Shown: positions 16,863-25,898 of the stretch, piece by piece
Layout of the letters: the number at the start of each line of letters is the position of its first letter
Position numbering within the stretch: the stretch's first letter is position 1
Source of the DNA: Sphingomonas turrisvirgatae
Lineage (GTDB): Bacteria > Pseudomonadota > Alphaproteobacteria > Sphingomonadales > Sphingomonadaceae
NCBI RefSeq assembly: GCF_001721295.1
Contig: NZ_MDDS01000014.1
Span: forward strand, 1 to 64,000
DNA length: 64,000 nucleotides
Reading direction: 5' to 3'
Translations under genes and position numbers: made by a program
The notes under the pieces: model-generated
The model's input: only the letters and a program-made list of their open reading frames with translations
What the model was told of the DNA's origin: nothing
The model's database searches: none

Positions 16863-19250
16863 ATGCGGTCAATCCGTTTTCGCGCGGCACTTAACGCCAG
16901 CTGCGCATCCATCATGCTTTTTGCTGCCGCCCCGGCAATTGCGCAGGACGCTGCGGCTGCGGCCGTCGCTCAGGAAGACGCGCCGGATAGCGCGATTCCA
17001 GACATCGTCGTTACGGCCCGCCGTCGTGAGGAAAGCCTCCAGACGGTACCGGTCGCGGTCACCGCGGTCACCAGCGAGATGCTGACCGAGCGCAACATCC
17101 AGACGACGATCGATCTGCAGAAGGTCGTGCCCGGCGTGGTCTTCTCGGGCGCTGGTACCGAGGCGAACACCACGCTGACCATCCGCGGTCAGGGCAAGGA
17201 CGTGATCGGCCCGGGTCTGCCCTCGGTCATCAGCTATTTCAACGAGGTTCCGCTGCCCGGCTTCGGCAGCTCGATCCCGACCTACGACATCTCGTCGGTT
17301 CAGGTGCTCAAGGGCCCGCAGGGTACGCTGTTCGGCCGCAATACAACCGGCGGCGCGCTGCTGATCTATTCGCAGGCGCCGACCGACCGCTTCGAGGGCT
17401 ATGGTCAGGTCACGGTCGGCGAATATGGCTGGCACGCGATCCAGGGCGCGGTGAACTTGCCCATCACCCAGGGCGTGGCGCTGCGCGTTGCCGGCAATAT
17501 TGAGCGGCGTGATGGATTCACCGAGAACCTGGGGGTCGGCGCCGACTTCGATCCGCTACATAACGACTCGTTCCGAGTTTCGCTGCGGCTCGCGCCGCTG
17601 GACTTCATCGAGAACACGTTCGTCTACGATTATTTCATTCGTAGCGGACCGTATATTGGTGTGACCCCGACGCAGGTCGCGAGTCCCACCCCGCCATATC
17701 GAAACGGCCAAAACTATGCCGGCATCGTCGGTGCGGCCAATGCCCAGCTGATCAACGACACGTTCAATTGCAACACATCGGTGAATTGCGACGTCGATCT
17801 CATGGTGGAGCGCCAAAGGCAGATCGGGCCGCGCAAGGTCTATTCCGATGTCGACGCATTCGACCGGACCCGGTTGCAGGGTATTTCGAATACGACGACC
17901 ATCGATCTCGGCGCAGTGACGATCAAGAACATCTTCGGCTGGCGCAAGACCGAGGTCGACCAGCGCGGCAACACCGACGGTGTGCCCGTTCCGTTGATCA
18001 ATACCGCGCTTACCCGCCACGAGGCACAGATTACCGACGAGCTTCAGCTCTCCGGTTCGGCGTTTGAGGATCGCCTCGATTTCCTGGTCGGCGGCTTCTA
18101 TCTCAAGACGCGCCCAACCGGCTCGATCAGCCTGTTTTCGGATTTTCTGCGCCCGCCGTCGATCCCGCTGGCGACATGGCGGCTCTCGACGGTCGGCAAC
18201 ACGCTTTATCGTGAGCAAAGCAAGGCTGTCTTCGGCAATCTGACATACAGCTTCGGCGGTGGGCTCGAAGGGTTGAGCGCGACCGCGGCGGCCCGCTACA
18301 CTTGGGACTCTCAGGGTGTCTGCTCGGTTACGCTGGGGGGGGCTTCGACGCCACTCCAGTCCACTGCCCAGTGCAGGACCTACGCCAACCGTTTCGACAT
18401 CGATGCCAAGTTCGAGAAGCTGACCTGGACCGTCGGCCTCGACTACAAGATCGATGAAAATTTCTTCACCTACGCGGTCGCTCGCCGCGGCTATCGTTCG
18501 GGTGGATCGAACCCGCCGCTGCTCGGTGGCGCGTTGACCAGCCTGCAATTTTATCAACCGCAGACGGTTGACGATATCGAAGTCGGTCTGAAGACCAACT
18601 GGCGCAGCGGGGACTTTTCGGGACGTGTCAACATCGCGGCATATCGCGGTATTTTCAACGACCTGCAGCGTCAGATCGCCGGCATTCCCGCCAATTTGGA
18701 CGGAGATAACAACTCTGCCAACGATCCTGCCAGCACTGCATTGATCATCAACGGGGCCAAGGCGAGGGTGCAGGGTATCGAGATCGATGGCTTCATCCAG
18801 CCGGTACGGGGCTTGCAGTTCACCTTTGGCGGCTCGCTGATCGATGCGAAGTATCTCGAGTTCACCAACCCCGCGATCTTGAACGGCGTCGCGACGAGCT
18901 CAGGCATTTTTCTGAACACGCCGAAGACCAGCTTCAGCCTGGGCGCGCGCGCAGAGCTCGCGAACATTGACGGCATGACAGTAACGCTGTCGGGCGACTA
19001 TTACTGGACCGATGGCTACCGCAAGGGCATCGTCGCAGCGGTTCCAAGCTACGACCTGGCCAATCTCCGGCTCGAGGTCGCCAACATCGCCGACCAGAAT
19101 TTGAGCGTTACGCTGTTCGTCGATAACCTGTTCGACAAGGAATACTACATCAACAACAGCCTGAGCGGCCCGAGCCCCGGCACGACGACGTTCAGCTATG
19201 GTCCGCCGCGGATGTTCGGCGTTCGCGCCCGCTTCGGCTTCGGCGACTAA
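16863..19250 (+). CDS. TonB-dependent outer-membrane receptor
   Basis: The 795-aa receptor has a signal peptide of about 27 residues (cleavage after AAPAIA) and a TonB box near 47-55 (DIVVTARRR). The plug domain carries VLKGPQGTLFGRNTTGGA, and a 22-strand barrel ends in an aromatic residue pattern (VRARFGFGD). It would import a scarce or bulky substrate using TonB energy. In sphingomonads such receptors commonly flank catabolic clusters. The start at 16863 follows aggagagg; the upstream in-frame extension has no signal sequence. A clean terminator follows, so it is probably monocistronic. Confidence 0.92.
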   Translation: MRSIRFRAALNASCASIMLFAAAPAIAQDAAAAAVAQEDAPDSAIPDIVVTARRREESLQTVPVAVTAVTSEMLTERNIQTTIDLQKVVPGVVFSGAGTEANTTLTIRGQGKDVIGPGLPSVISYFNEVPLPGFGSSIPTYDISSVQVLKGPQGTLFGRNTTGGALLIYSQAPTDRFEGYGQVTVGEYGWHAIQGAVNLPITQGVALRVAGNIERRDGFTENLGVGADFDPLHNDSFRVSLRLAPLDFIENTFVYDYFIRSGPYIGVTPTQVASPTPPYRNGQNYAGIVGAANAQLINDTFNCNTSVNCDVDLMVERQRQIGPRKVYSDVDAFDRTRLQGISNTTTIDLGAVTIKNIFGWRKTEVDQRGNTDGVPVPLINTALTRHEAQITDELQLSGSAFEDRLDFLVGGFYLKTRPTGSISLFSDFLRPPSIPLATWRLSTVGNTLYREQSKAVFGNLTYSFGGGLEGLSATAAARYTWDSQGVCSVTLGGASTPLQSTAQCRTYANRFDIDAKFEKLTWTVGLDYKIDENFFTYAVARRGYRSGGSNPPLLGGALTSLQFYQPQTVDDIEVGLKTNWRSGDFSGRVNIAAYRGIFNDLQRQIAGIPANLDGDNNSANDPASTALIINGAKARVQGIEIDGFIQPVRGLQFTFGGSLIDAKYLEFTNPAILNGVATSSGIFLNTPKTSFSLGARAELANIDGMTVTLSGDYYWTDGYRKGIVAAVPSYDLANLRLEVANIADQNLSVTLFVDNLFDKEYYINNSLSGPSPGTTTFSYGPPRMFGVRARFGFGD

Positions 19251-19280
19251 CGCACGGGCCACCTTTTGGCCCTTCCGACG

Positions 19281-19313
19281 GCCGGCTCGCCTAGTGCGAG
19301 CCGGCCCTTTTTT
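19281..19313 (+). terminator. Rho-independent terminator of the TonB receptor gene
   Basis: A perfect 10-bp stem (gccggctcgc / gcgagccggc) with loop ctagt is followed by cc and six T residues, 30 bases after the receptor stop. Confidence 0.85.
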
Positions 19314-19411
19314 GTGAATGGCAGAGAGCTGAAGGAGCACCGGTGTGTCGCGCGCACCAGGCGTGAGCTCGCCGCCAAAATGGAAGGAAGGGCCGGGGAC
19401 CGCGGCCCCGG

Positions 19412-20656
19412 TCAGCGCGGCTGGTTGAACGGCACGCCTTTGTCGGGCCGATGGTCTTGGGGAAGACCCAGCACCTTTTCCGCAATCGTATTCCGCAGGA
19501 TCTCATCCGTGCCGCCGGCGATTCGCGGCCCCGGCGAGTCGATCCACGACCAAGCGAAATCCTGCACGGTGGTCAGACCTTCGGTCAGTGCCGCCCCCGC
19601 GGGACCCAACAGGTCTAGCGCGGTCGCGCCGACCTGCTGGCGCCGGCGACCGAGTAGCAGCTTGCGGATTGCGCCCTCCGGCCCCGGCTCGCGCCCCGCG
19701 CCGATCGCTTCCAGTGCGCGGCGATGGATCGAGCGCAATCCCTGACGCTCGACTAGCGTGTCGGCGACTAGCGCGCGAACTTCGCCGTCCTCCAGCGCCG
19801 GCTTGCCGTTGATTCGTGCGTCCTGTGCAAAGCAGACAAACTTCTCGATCGCAGGACCGCTGAGCGATTCGTCGGAAACCGAATAACGCTCGATCATCAG
19901 CGTTTCGATCGCCACGCGGAAGCCCGCGCCGACTGGCCCCATCCGCTGGCTGTCGGGCACGAACACGTCGTTGAAGAAGACCTCGTTGATCTCGGTTTCG
20001 CCGGCCAGCTTGCGGATTTGTCTCACTTCGACGCCGGGCGAGCGCATGTCGAGATAGAAGAACGTCAATCCCGCGTGTTTGGGTGCAGCTGGATCGGAGC
20101 GTGCGACGATGATTCCCCAGGAGGCATATTGCGCCCAGCTGGTCCACACTTTCTGGCCGTTGAGCAGCCAGCCTTCGACGCCGCCGCGCGTCGCAGGCGT
20201 CGCGCGCATGCGCAACGCAGCGAGATCGGAGCCGGCGGCGGGCTCCGAAAAAAGCTGGCACCAGATGTCGTCGCCACAAATCGCCGGCGGCAACAGCTTC
20301 TCCGCGACCTCGGGTGTTGCGTAGCGGAGCATCATCGGTACCGGCATTCCGAGGCTCACGCCGAAATAGACCGTAGGGAGATCGTATTTCAGCTCTTCCT
20401 CGCCGAAGACGATTTTCTCGAGCTCACTGCCCCCACCCCCGCCATAGGCGCGGGGCAGGGTGATGCAGGCATAGCCATGCTCGGATTTAAGCCGTTGCCA
20501 GGCTCGTCCGAGCGCGAGATCCTCGTCCGCACTCAATCCCGCGCGCGCCGCGCCGCTGAACGCCGGGGCATGCTGCGCGAGCCATGCGCGCGCGCGCGCG
20601 CGATACGCTAGCAGTTCTTCGGCCGGTGCGGCATCCAGCCGCTGTGCGTCGCTCAT
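19412..20656 (-). CDS. acyl-CoA dehydrogenase, large-type subunit of an alpha2beta2 pair
   Basis: The 414-aa flavoprotein has the middle-domain FAD/substrate motifs CQLFSEPAAGSDLAALRMRA and WLLNGQKVWTSWAQYA. The C-terminal helix is GGTDEILRNTIAEKVLGLP. At the position where medium-chain enzymes have the catalytic Glu (YEGT) it has a Gly-Gly, as is common in FadE26/28-type subunits whose base lies elsewhere. It is ATGA-coupled to a 366-aa companion, the arrangement of heterotetrameric acyl-CoA dehydrogenases known from actinobacterial steroid side-chain degradation. It is last in the 23166-to-19412 operon. It would introduce a 2,3 double bond in a bulky acyl-CoA. Confidence 0.87.
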   Translation of the reverse strand: MSDAQRLDAAPAEELLAYRARARAWLAQHAPAFSGAARAGLSADEDLALGRAWQRLKSEHGYACITLPRAYGGGGGSELEKIVFGEEELKYDLPTVYFGVSLGMPVPMMLRYATPEVAEKLLPPAICGDDIWCQLFSEPAAGSDLAALRMRATPATRGGVEGWLLNGQKVWTSWAQYASWGIIVARSDPAAPKHAGLTFFYLDMRSPGVEVRQIRKLAGETEINEVFFNDVFVPDSQRMGPVGAGFRVAIETLMIERYSVSDESLSGPAIEKFVCFAQDARINGKPALEDGEVRALVADTLVERQGLRSIHRRALEAIGAGREPGPEGAIRKLLLGRRRQQVGATALDLLGPAGAALTEGLTTVQDFAWSWIDSPGPRIAGGTDEILRNTIAEKVLGLPQDHRPDKGVPFNQPR

Positions 20657-21753
20657 CCTTGGGCCTCCGCCAGCGTGAAGATATTGTCGACGAGCAATTC
20701 CCGCCAGAACGGTGCGGCGCCGAGTTCAAGCGCGAGCGCGCGCGAGCGGCGATAATGGTGCTGCGGCGCCGCCTCCCAAGTGACGCCGATACCGCCATAG
20801 ATCTGAATAGTCTCGCGCGAGGCGAATTCATAAGCGTGAATTCCGCCCAGCCGTGCCATCGCCGCCATTGCGGGAAGCGCCGTGCTCTCGCGCCCGGCGG
20901 CAGCGAGCGCGTCGATCGCGCAGCCGCGTGCGATCTCGAGCTCGGTATAGATGTCGGACAGCTTGTGTTTTACCGCCTGGAAGCGCCCGATCGGCTGACC
21001 GAATACGATGCGCTCCTTGGCATATTCGACGCCGAGCGCGAGGCAGCTCTGGGTGCCGCCGACCTGCTCGAACGCAGTGGCAATCGACGCCAGCGCCGCA
21101 GCGCGCAGGCATGCGCTCCAGCCGTCGCCGCCATCGATCCGCATCGCGTGTGCCCCGTCGAATGATAGGGTCGCGGCAGCGCGGGCATTGTCGATCGTGG
21201 CAGTCGCCTTACGGGTCACGCCAGGCTGATCGAGCATCACCAGATACAGCCCGATACCATCCTCAGCCGCCGCATGGCACAGCGCGACATCGGCGATGGC
21301 GGCGAACGGCACGAGCGCTCTTTCACCCTGCAGCATGCCGTCGGCAAAGCGAAGTGTCGGTGTTCGCGGCAGGCCGGATTCGCCCAATTCGCCGAACGCG
21401 AGGCAGCCGATCCGCTCGCCTGTGGCGAGTGCCGTCACTGAGGGGTGATCGCCAATGCCGCGCGCTACAGCATCGGCGATCACCGCTGCAGGCGTCAGGG
21501 GCAGCGACACCGTCCGCGCGCCGAGCTTTTCGTTCAACAAAGCGAGCGCCTCGAAGCCCAGACCTAGTCCACCCTGCGCTTCGGCGACCGCCGCTGCAGG
21601 CCAGCCGAGTTCTGCGCACTGCGCCCACAACTCACGGTCGAAGCTGCCAGGAGCTTCGAGCAGCGACTTGAGATGTTCCCAAGTCGCATGGTCTTCAAGC
21701 AGCCGCTCCGCTTGATCGGCCAGCATGACGAGCATTTCGGATGCCTCGTTCAT
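20653..21753 (-). CDS. acyl-CoA dehydrogenase, small-type partner subunit
   Basis: The 366-aa relative is more divergent: the FAD/substrate loop is replaced by alanine-rich, variable sequence. The helical C-domain keeps [38 protein letters not shown] and SRALALELG. This matches the FadE27/29-like partner subunit that completes the FAD site in alpha2beta2 enzymes. The true start is the ATG at 21753, overlapping the ScoA stop; the frame continuing to 22029 is a shadow of ScoA. It is coupled on both sides. Confidence 0.83.
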   Translation of the reverse strand: MNEASEMLVMLADQAERLLEDHATWEHLKSLLEAPGSFDRELWAQCAELGWPAAAVAEAQGGLGLGFEALALLNEKLGARTVSLPLTPAAVIADAVARGIGDHPSVTALATGERIGCLAFGELGESGLPRTPTLRFADGMLQGERALVPFAAIADVALCHAAAEDGIGLYLVMLDQPGVTRKATATIDNARAAATLSFDGAHAMRIDGGDGWSACLRAAALASIATAFEQVGGTQSCLALGVEYAKERIVFGQPIGRFQAVKHKLSDIYTELEIARGCAIDALAAAGRESTALPAMAAMARLGGIHAYEFASRETIQIYGGIGVTWEAAPQHHYRRSRALALELGAAPFWRELLVDNIFTLAEAQG

Positions 21754-22469
21754 GCGCTTGCCGGCTCGGGCCGGGGCCGTGTGGTCAATTTCTCGATTCG
21801 TTTTTCGTACTTCGCGCCCTGGATGATCCGATCGACATAGATGCCTGGCGTGTGGACATGATCCGGATCGATTGCGCCGAGCGGCACGATTTCCTCGACT
21901 TCGGCCACGGTGATCCGACCCGCCGTCGCCATCACCGGATTGAAGTTCCGCGCCGTCTTGCGGAATACCAGATTGCCGGCGGGGTCGGCGCGCCATGCCT
22001 TCACAATCGCTAGATCGCCTTTCAGCCACGTCTCGCGTACGTAGTCCTGGCCATCAAACGTCTCGACCGGCTTGCCCTCCGCCACGACGGTGCCGACGCC
22101 GGTTTTCGTATAGAAAGCGGGAATGCCCGCGCCGCCCGCGCGGATGCGCTCGGCCAGCGTGCCCTGAGGGTTGAGCTCCAGCTCGAGTTCGCCCGAAAGA
22201 TAGAGCTGCTCGAACAATTTGTTCTCCCCGACATAGGACGAGATCATCTTGCGGATCTGCCCGTTGTTGAGCAGCATCCACAAGCCGAAGCCGTCGGCAC
22301 CGCAGTTGTTCGAGATCACGGTCAGATCGCGAACGCCGGCGTCGCGGATCGCGGGAATCAGATTTTCGGGATTGCCCGAAAGCCCGAAGCCGCCGGACAG
22401 GATAGTCATGCCATCGAACAGCACCCCTTCCAGCGCGGATCCGGGGTCGGCATATATCTTGGAAGCCAT
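21750..22469 (-). CDS. 3-oxoacid CoA-transferase subunit A (ScoA/PcaI type), orphan
   Basis: The 239-aa protein is a full-length class I CoA-transferase alpha subunit: [55 protein letters not shown], and [14 protein letters not shown]. Such enzymes move CoA from succinyl-CoA to 3-oxoacids such as 3-oxoadipate. The catalytic Glu is carried by subunit B, and no B subunit is visible next to this gene or anywhere in the window. The upstream neighbour is a NIPSNAP protein and the downstream neighbour an acyl-CoA dehydrogenase, with ATGA coupling to the latter. Either B is encoded elsewhere, was lost, or this subunit has taken a new role. Confidence 0.88.
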   Translation of the reverse strand: MASKIYADPGSALEGVLFDGMTILSGGFGLSGNPENLIPAIRDAGVRDLTVISNNCGADGFGLWMLLNNGQIRKMISSYVGENKLFEQLYLSGELELELNPQGTLAERIRAGGAGIPAFYTKTGVGTVVAEGKPVETFDGQDYVRETWLKGDLAIVKAWRADPAGNLVFRKTARNFNPVMATAGRITVAEVEEIVPLGAIDPDHVHTPGIYVDRIIQGAKYEKRIEKLTTRPRPEPASA

Positions 22470-22479
22470 GATCGTTATC

Positions 22480-23166
22480 TCAATCCCAGTCCACCGTGAC
22501 CGGATCGAGCAGGTATGAACCGGTCCTTCCGATCAGGGTGCGTCCAAATTCCTCGCGCTCGGCGCCGCGACGCGTGACTAGCGTGGCATCATCGCCAAGC
22601 GCGGCGAGGCCGGCCCGGCGCGTTTCCCAATCCGGCCAGCGCAGAAACGCGACCGCACCGGGCAGGGTGCCGCCGCTGACCACGTCGAACGCGCCCTGCA
22701 CTACCGCCCCCGCACGCTCCAGCGCCGGCAATTCGCTTTCGCGCAAGGCACGGCCCGCCACTGCGCTCTTGCCGACCAGCGTCTTGAAGAAGACCAGCTC
22801 ATCGACACCATCCGGCGATGCGGGCGGCTGAGTCCATTCGATGATTTCGCGAACGAACCAGATTTTATAATCCTCGACCAGTTCGCTGCCCGCGTTGGTG
22901 CGGTTGCGCACCTCCTGCCAATCCGGGTCGGTGTAGAATCCGGTCCAGCACCGGTCACGCTCGATCATGTTTGCGAACGGCGAAATATAGACGAAGAGCG
23001 GCAACTCTGGCGCTGCCAGCGCGCTCCAGCCGCCGACCGGACGGATGCCGTGGCGCGGGAACAGCCACTTCAGCTCGTTCTGCACCCGGGCGCGCATGTC
23101 GCCGTCCCGCCCGGCTCCCACCGAATAGAAACGCAGCTCGTAGATCTTGTCCCTGTCGTCAGCCAT
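22480..23166 (-). CDS. NIPSNAP-family protein
   Basis: The 228-aa protein is a tandem of two dimeric alpha-beta-barrel halves. The first opens [20 protein letters not shown] with [16 protein letters not shown] and [18 protein letters not shown], a good NIPSNAP signature. The second half begins around [16 protein letters not shown]. Bacterial NIPSNAP genes often sit in CoA-thioester degradation operons, but their chemistry is unproven. It is the first gene of a four-gene operon and divergent from the SDR at 23440, with two operator copies between them. Confidence 0.75.
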   Translation of the reverse strand: MADDRDKIYELRFYSVGAGRDGDMRARVQNELKWLFPRHGIRPVGGWSALAAPELPLFVYISPFANMIERDRCWTGFYTDPDWQEVRNRTNAGSELVEDYKIWFVREIIEWTQPPASPDGVDELVFFKTLVGKSAVAGRALRESELPALERAGAVVQGAFDVVSGGTLPGAVAFLRWPDWETRRAGLAALGDDATLVTRRGAEREEFGRTLIGRTGSYLLDPVTVDWD

Positions 23167-23257
23167 TTTGCATCCTCCGCGGCGCTGCTAACTCTCGTCG
23201 GCCGCAACGGGCTGGAGTTGCTTGATCCAAAGGCAAGCAATGTCCTTCGTCCCTCGA

Positions 23258-23269
23258 GAAATATTCTAA
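23258..23269 (+). promoter_or_regulatory. candidate operator copy d1 (gaaatattctaa)
   Basis: A weaker match 91 bases upstream of the NIPSNAP start. An acacgtgt palindrome follows at 23276-23283. Confidence 0.4.
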
Positions 23270-23322
23270 GATTTCACACGTGTCAAACCCGGCCCCGCGC
23301 TTGCTTCGGGCGTCGTACGAGT

Positions 23323-23334
23323 CTAGAATTTTAG
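23323..23334 (-). promoter_or_regulatory. candidate operator copy d2 (ctagaattttag)
   Basis: This is the exact reverse complement of copy e (ctaaaattctag). It lies 105 bases before the SDR start at 23440 in the NIPSNAP/SDR divergent region. Confidence 0.65.
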
Positions 23335-23439
23335 AATAACAAGCGAGCGGATGGTCATCCGATTACGGAGAGGGTGCGATCGAACAGCGTGCCGCCTTCC
23401 ATATCTACCGACCTGCGCCGCGAATCGAGAAGGAGCGCT

Positions 23440-24219
23440 ATGCGGATCGACGAAACAGTGGCGGCCATCGTTACGGGAGGCGCCTCGGGTCTGGGAAGAG
23501 CGACCGCTGCCGCGCTGCGCGCTCAGGGCGCCAAGGTCAGTATCTTCGATCTGAACGCGGAGGCAGGGGCGAACGTAGCGAGCGAACTTGGCGTCACCTT
23601 CTGCCAGGTCGACGTCCTGTCCGATGACAGCGTCGCCGCAGCGTTCGAGCAGGCACGAGCCGCGAACGGGCAGGAGCGGATCTTGGTCAATTGCGCCGGC
23701 GGCGGCAACGCGATCAAGACGGTCAGTCGGGACCGCAAGACCGGTGGGGTCAAGATTTTCCCTGCCGACGCCTTTGCCTGGGTGCTGATGCTCAATACGG
23801 TCGGTACCTTCCGTTGCATCTCGCGCGCGGCGGCCGGCATGATGACGCTCGACCTGATCGACGGCGAACGCGGCGTGATCGTCAATACCGCCTCGGCGGC
23901 GGCGCAGGACGGGCAGATGGGTCAGGCAGCCTACTCGGCATCGAAGGCGGCGGTGGTCGGCATGACGTTGCCGATCGCGCGCGACCTGTCGGGGGAGGGC
24001 ATTCGGATCAACACGATCATGCCGGGCATTTTCAACACGCCGCTGATGATGGGTGCCCCGGACAATGTGAAAGAAGCGCTCGCCGCCACGGTGCCCTTCC
24101 CGAAGCGGTTCGGCGAGCCGCCCGAATATGCCTCGCTGGCGTTGGAAATGATCCGTAACGGCTATTTCAATGGTGAGACGGTGCGCCTCGATGGCGCGAT
24201 CCGTATGCCGCCGCGCTGA
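23440..24219 (+). CDS. SDR, 3-hydroxyacyl-CoA dehydrogenase type II-like
   Basis: The 259-aa classical short-chain dehydrogenase has NAD motif TGGASGLG near residues 13-20. Asp in FDLNAEAG favours NAD over NADP. The catalytic Ser is in NTASAAAQDG, with Tyr and Lys in YSASK. The insertion around SRDRKTGGVKIFPADAFAWV and the end IRNGYFNGETVRLDGAIRM resemble HSD10-type 3-hydroxyacyl-CoA dehydrogenases. It would oxidise a 3-hydroxyacyl-CoA after hydration. The start at 23440 follows aaggagc. It is first in a three-gene operon with a crotonase-like and another SDR gene. Confidence 0.85.
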   Translation: MRIDETVAAIVTGGASGLGRATAAALRAQGAKVSIFDLNAEAGANVASELGVTFCQVDVLSDDSVAAAFEQARAANGQERILVNCAGGGNAIKTVSRDRKTGGVKIFPADAFAWVLMLNTVGTFRCISRAAAGMMTLDLIDGERGVIVNTASAAAQDGQMGQAAYSASKAAVVGMTLPIARDLSGEGIRINTIMPGIFNTPLMMGAPDNVKEALAATVPFPKRFGEPPEYASLALEMIRNGYFNGETVRLDGAIRMPPR

Positions 24220-24232
24220 GGAAGAGATCGCG

Positions 24233-25078
24233 ATGAGCCTGATCGAATATGAGGTGCGCGACCGAGTCGCGCTGGTGACGCTTAATCGCCCAGAGCAGCG
24301 CAATGCGCAGAATGCGGCGCTGCTCAAAGAACTGGACGAGGCGTTCGATCGCGCGATCGCCGACGACGGCGTGCGCGTGATCGTACTTAAGGCCAATGGC
24401 AAACATTTTTCGGCAGGCCACGACATCGCGCCGGAGGTGCACGACATCGAGCCATGGAAGTCGATGTTCGACGACGTGCCGAATACCGGCATGCTGCGCA
24501 TGTATACCTGGGAGCTGAAACATTATTTCGGCTATTCCCGCAAATGGCGCGACATTCCCAAGCCGACCATCGCGGCGGTGCAGGGGGCCTGCATCGCCGC
24601 CGGCCTGATGCTGGCCTGGCCGTGCGACTTGATCATCGCGGCGGACGACGCGCGGTTCAGCGACCCGGTGATCAAGATGGGTATCGGCGGTGTTGAGTAT
24701 CACGGTCACACCTGGGAATTCGGCCCGCGCAAGGCCAAGGAGCTGCTGTTCACAGGCGGGTTCATCGATGCTCAGGAGGCCCATCGGCTTGGCATGGTCA
24801 ACCGCGTGGTCCCGCGCGCCCAGCTCGAGGATGCCGCGCTCGCGCTGGCGGCCGAGATTTCCCGGATGCATCCGCACGCGCTGTTGATGGCGAAGCGCGC
24901 CGTGAACCTCACGCTCGATGCGCAGGGCCAGCATAACGCCCTGCAGTCGGCATATGACACCCACTCGCTCGGTCATGCGAATGCCTGGACGATCTGCGGC
25001 CATGTCATCACCGTCGGCCTTGACGAGATGACAGCTGAGAATCGCGCCGCTCAGGGTAGGGACAAGGCCGATGGCTGA
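24233..25078 (+). CDS. crotonase-family protein lacking both hydratase glutamates
   Basis: The 281-aa protein has crotonase-fold motifs: VALVTLNRPEQRNAQN, the oxyanion-hole segment FSAGHDI, and GACIAAGLMLAWPCDLIIAA. In enoyl-CoA hydratase the two catalytic Glu residues lie 20 apart, in GGCELA and PE. Here the equivalent positions are Met126 and Val146, so ordinary hydration is not expected. It may be an isomerase, decarboxylase, ring hydrolase or thioesterase of the same fold. It is preceded by gaggaagaga and followed by an overlapping SDR start, so it is a middle operon gene. Confidence 0.83.
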   Translation: MSLIEYEVRDRVALVTLNRPEQRNAQNAALLKELDEAFDRAIADDGVRVIVLKANGKHFSAGHDIAPEVHDIEPWKSMFDDVPNTGMLRMYTWELKHYFGYSRKWRDIPKPTIAAVQGACIAAGLMLAWPCDLIIAADDARFSDPVIKMGIGGVEYHGHTWEFGPRKAKELLFTGGFIDAQEAHRLGMVNRVVPRAQLEDAALALAAEISRMHPHALLMAKRAVNLTLDAQGQHNALQSAYDTHSLGHANAWTICGHVITVGLDEMTAENRAAQGRDKADG

Positions 25079-25859
25079 GACGGCGCAGGGTCGGCTCGCT
25101 GGGCGCACAGCGATCATCACCGGCGGCGGGCGCGGCATCGGCGAGGCGATCGTCAAGCGTTTCGCGGAGGAAGGCGCCAAGCTGCTCGTCGCGACGCGCA
25201 CCGCGCGCTATGGCCAGGAGACGGTCGATGCAGTGCGCGCCGCCGGTGGCGAGGCGCATCTGATTGTCGCCGAGCTCGGTACGCGTAACGCCGCCACCAA
25301 GATCGTTGATTTCGCGAAGCGGCTGTGGGGCGGCCTGGATATCCTGGTCCACAATGCGGCCTACGCGCCCCATGGTATGTTGTCTGACACCGCCGATTCG
25401 GAGTGGTCGAAGGCGATGGATGTCGGGCCAAACACCGCCTTCTGGTTGATGAAGGATGCGTTCCCGTTGCTCCGCGCGAGCGAAGCGGGACGCGTGATCC
25501 TGACCTCTTCGATCATGGCGGACCGCAACAGCATTCCGGGGCTGTCGGCCTATACGGCAGTGAAAGGCGCGATTAACTCGCTGGTCCGCGGCGCTGCAGT
25601 CGATTTGGGACCTGAAGGCATCACCGTGAACGCCGTTGCCCCGGGCGGCACGATGTCGGTGTCCTTTGCTGCTGGGATGTCTGCGGACTATGTGGCCGAG
25701 TGGGAAAAGACGATGCCGCTGCGGCGCGTGGGGCAGGGGATCGACATCGCCAATGCGATGCTGTTCCTGGCGTCCGACGATGGCAGCTATGTGACCGGAC
25801 AGACGCTGATCGTCGATGGCGGTCAGGCGCTGGGCATCCCGCTCAAGATCGGACACTGA
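25071..25859 (+). CDS. SDR oxidoreductase (FabG-like)
   Basis: The 262-aa classical SDR has cofactor motif TGGGRGIG, and TRTARYGQE, a basic patch that suggests NADP(H). NAA is in HNAAYAP, the catalytic Ser is in LTSSIMADR, and Tyr and Lys are in YTAVK. It ends with the usual VTGQTLIVDGGQAL segment. It overlaps the crotonase-like gene by eight bases, so translation is coupled. It probably handles a keto or hydroxy CoA intermediate made by that protein. A hairpin follows at 25869-25890. Confidence 0.83.
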   Translation: MAETAQGRLAGRTAIITGGGRGIGEAIVKRFAEEGAKLLVATRTARYGQETVDAVRAAGGEAHLIVAELGTRNAATKIVDFAKRLWGGLDILVHNAAYAPHGMLSDTADSEWSKAMDVGPNTAFWLMKDAFPLLRASEAGRVILTSSIMADRNSIPGLSAYTAVKGAINSLVRGAAVDLGPEGITVNAVAPGGTMSVSFAAGMSADYVAEWEKTMPLRRVGQGIDIANAMLFLASDDGSYVTGQTLIVDGGQALGIPLKIGH

Positions 25860-25868
25860 GGCACGGGC

Positions 25869-25890
25869 GGCCCGGCATCACCGCCGGGCC
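25869..25890. terminator. hairpin between convergent genes
   Basis: An 8-bp perfect stem (ggcccggc / gccgggcc) with loop atcacc sits in the 39-bp gap between the SDR stop and the IclR stop. The tail (ccattgcttt) is only weakly T-rich. It probably serves both strands. Confidence 0.6.
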
Positions 25891-25898
25891 CCATTGCT

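Noticed and set aside
20580..20602. Alternating GC tract as a regulatory or Z-DNA element
   Set aside because: It encodes an Arg/Ala stretch inside an acyl-CoA dehydrogenase gene and fits codon bias; nothing else marks it.
21750..22469. Calling the ScoA homologue IpdA (steroid ring hydrolase subunit)
   Set aside because: The sequence follows the true ScoA/PcaI pattern closely ([25 protein letters not shown]), so the ordinary CoA-transferase subunit call is better.
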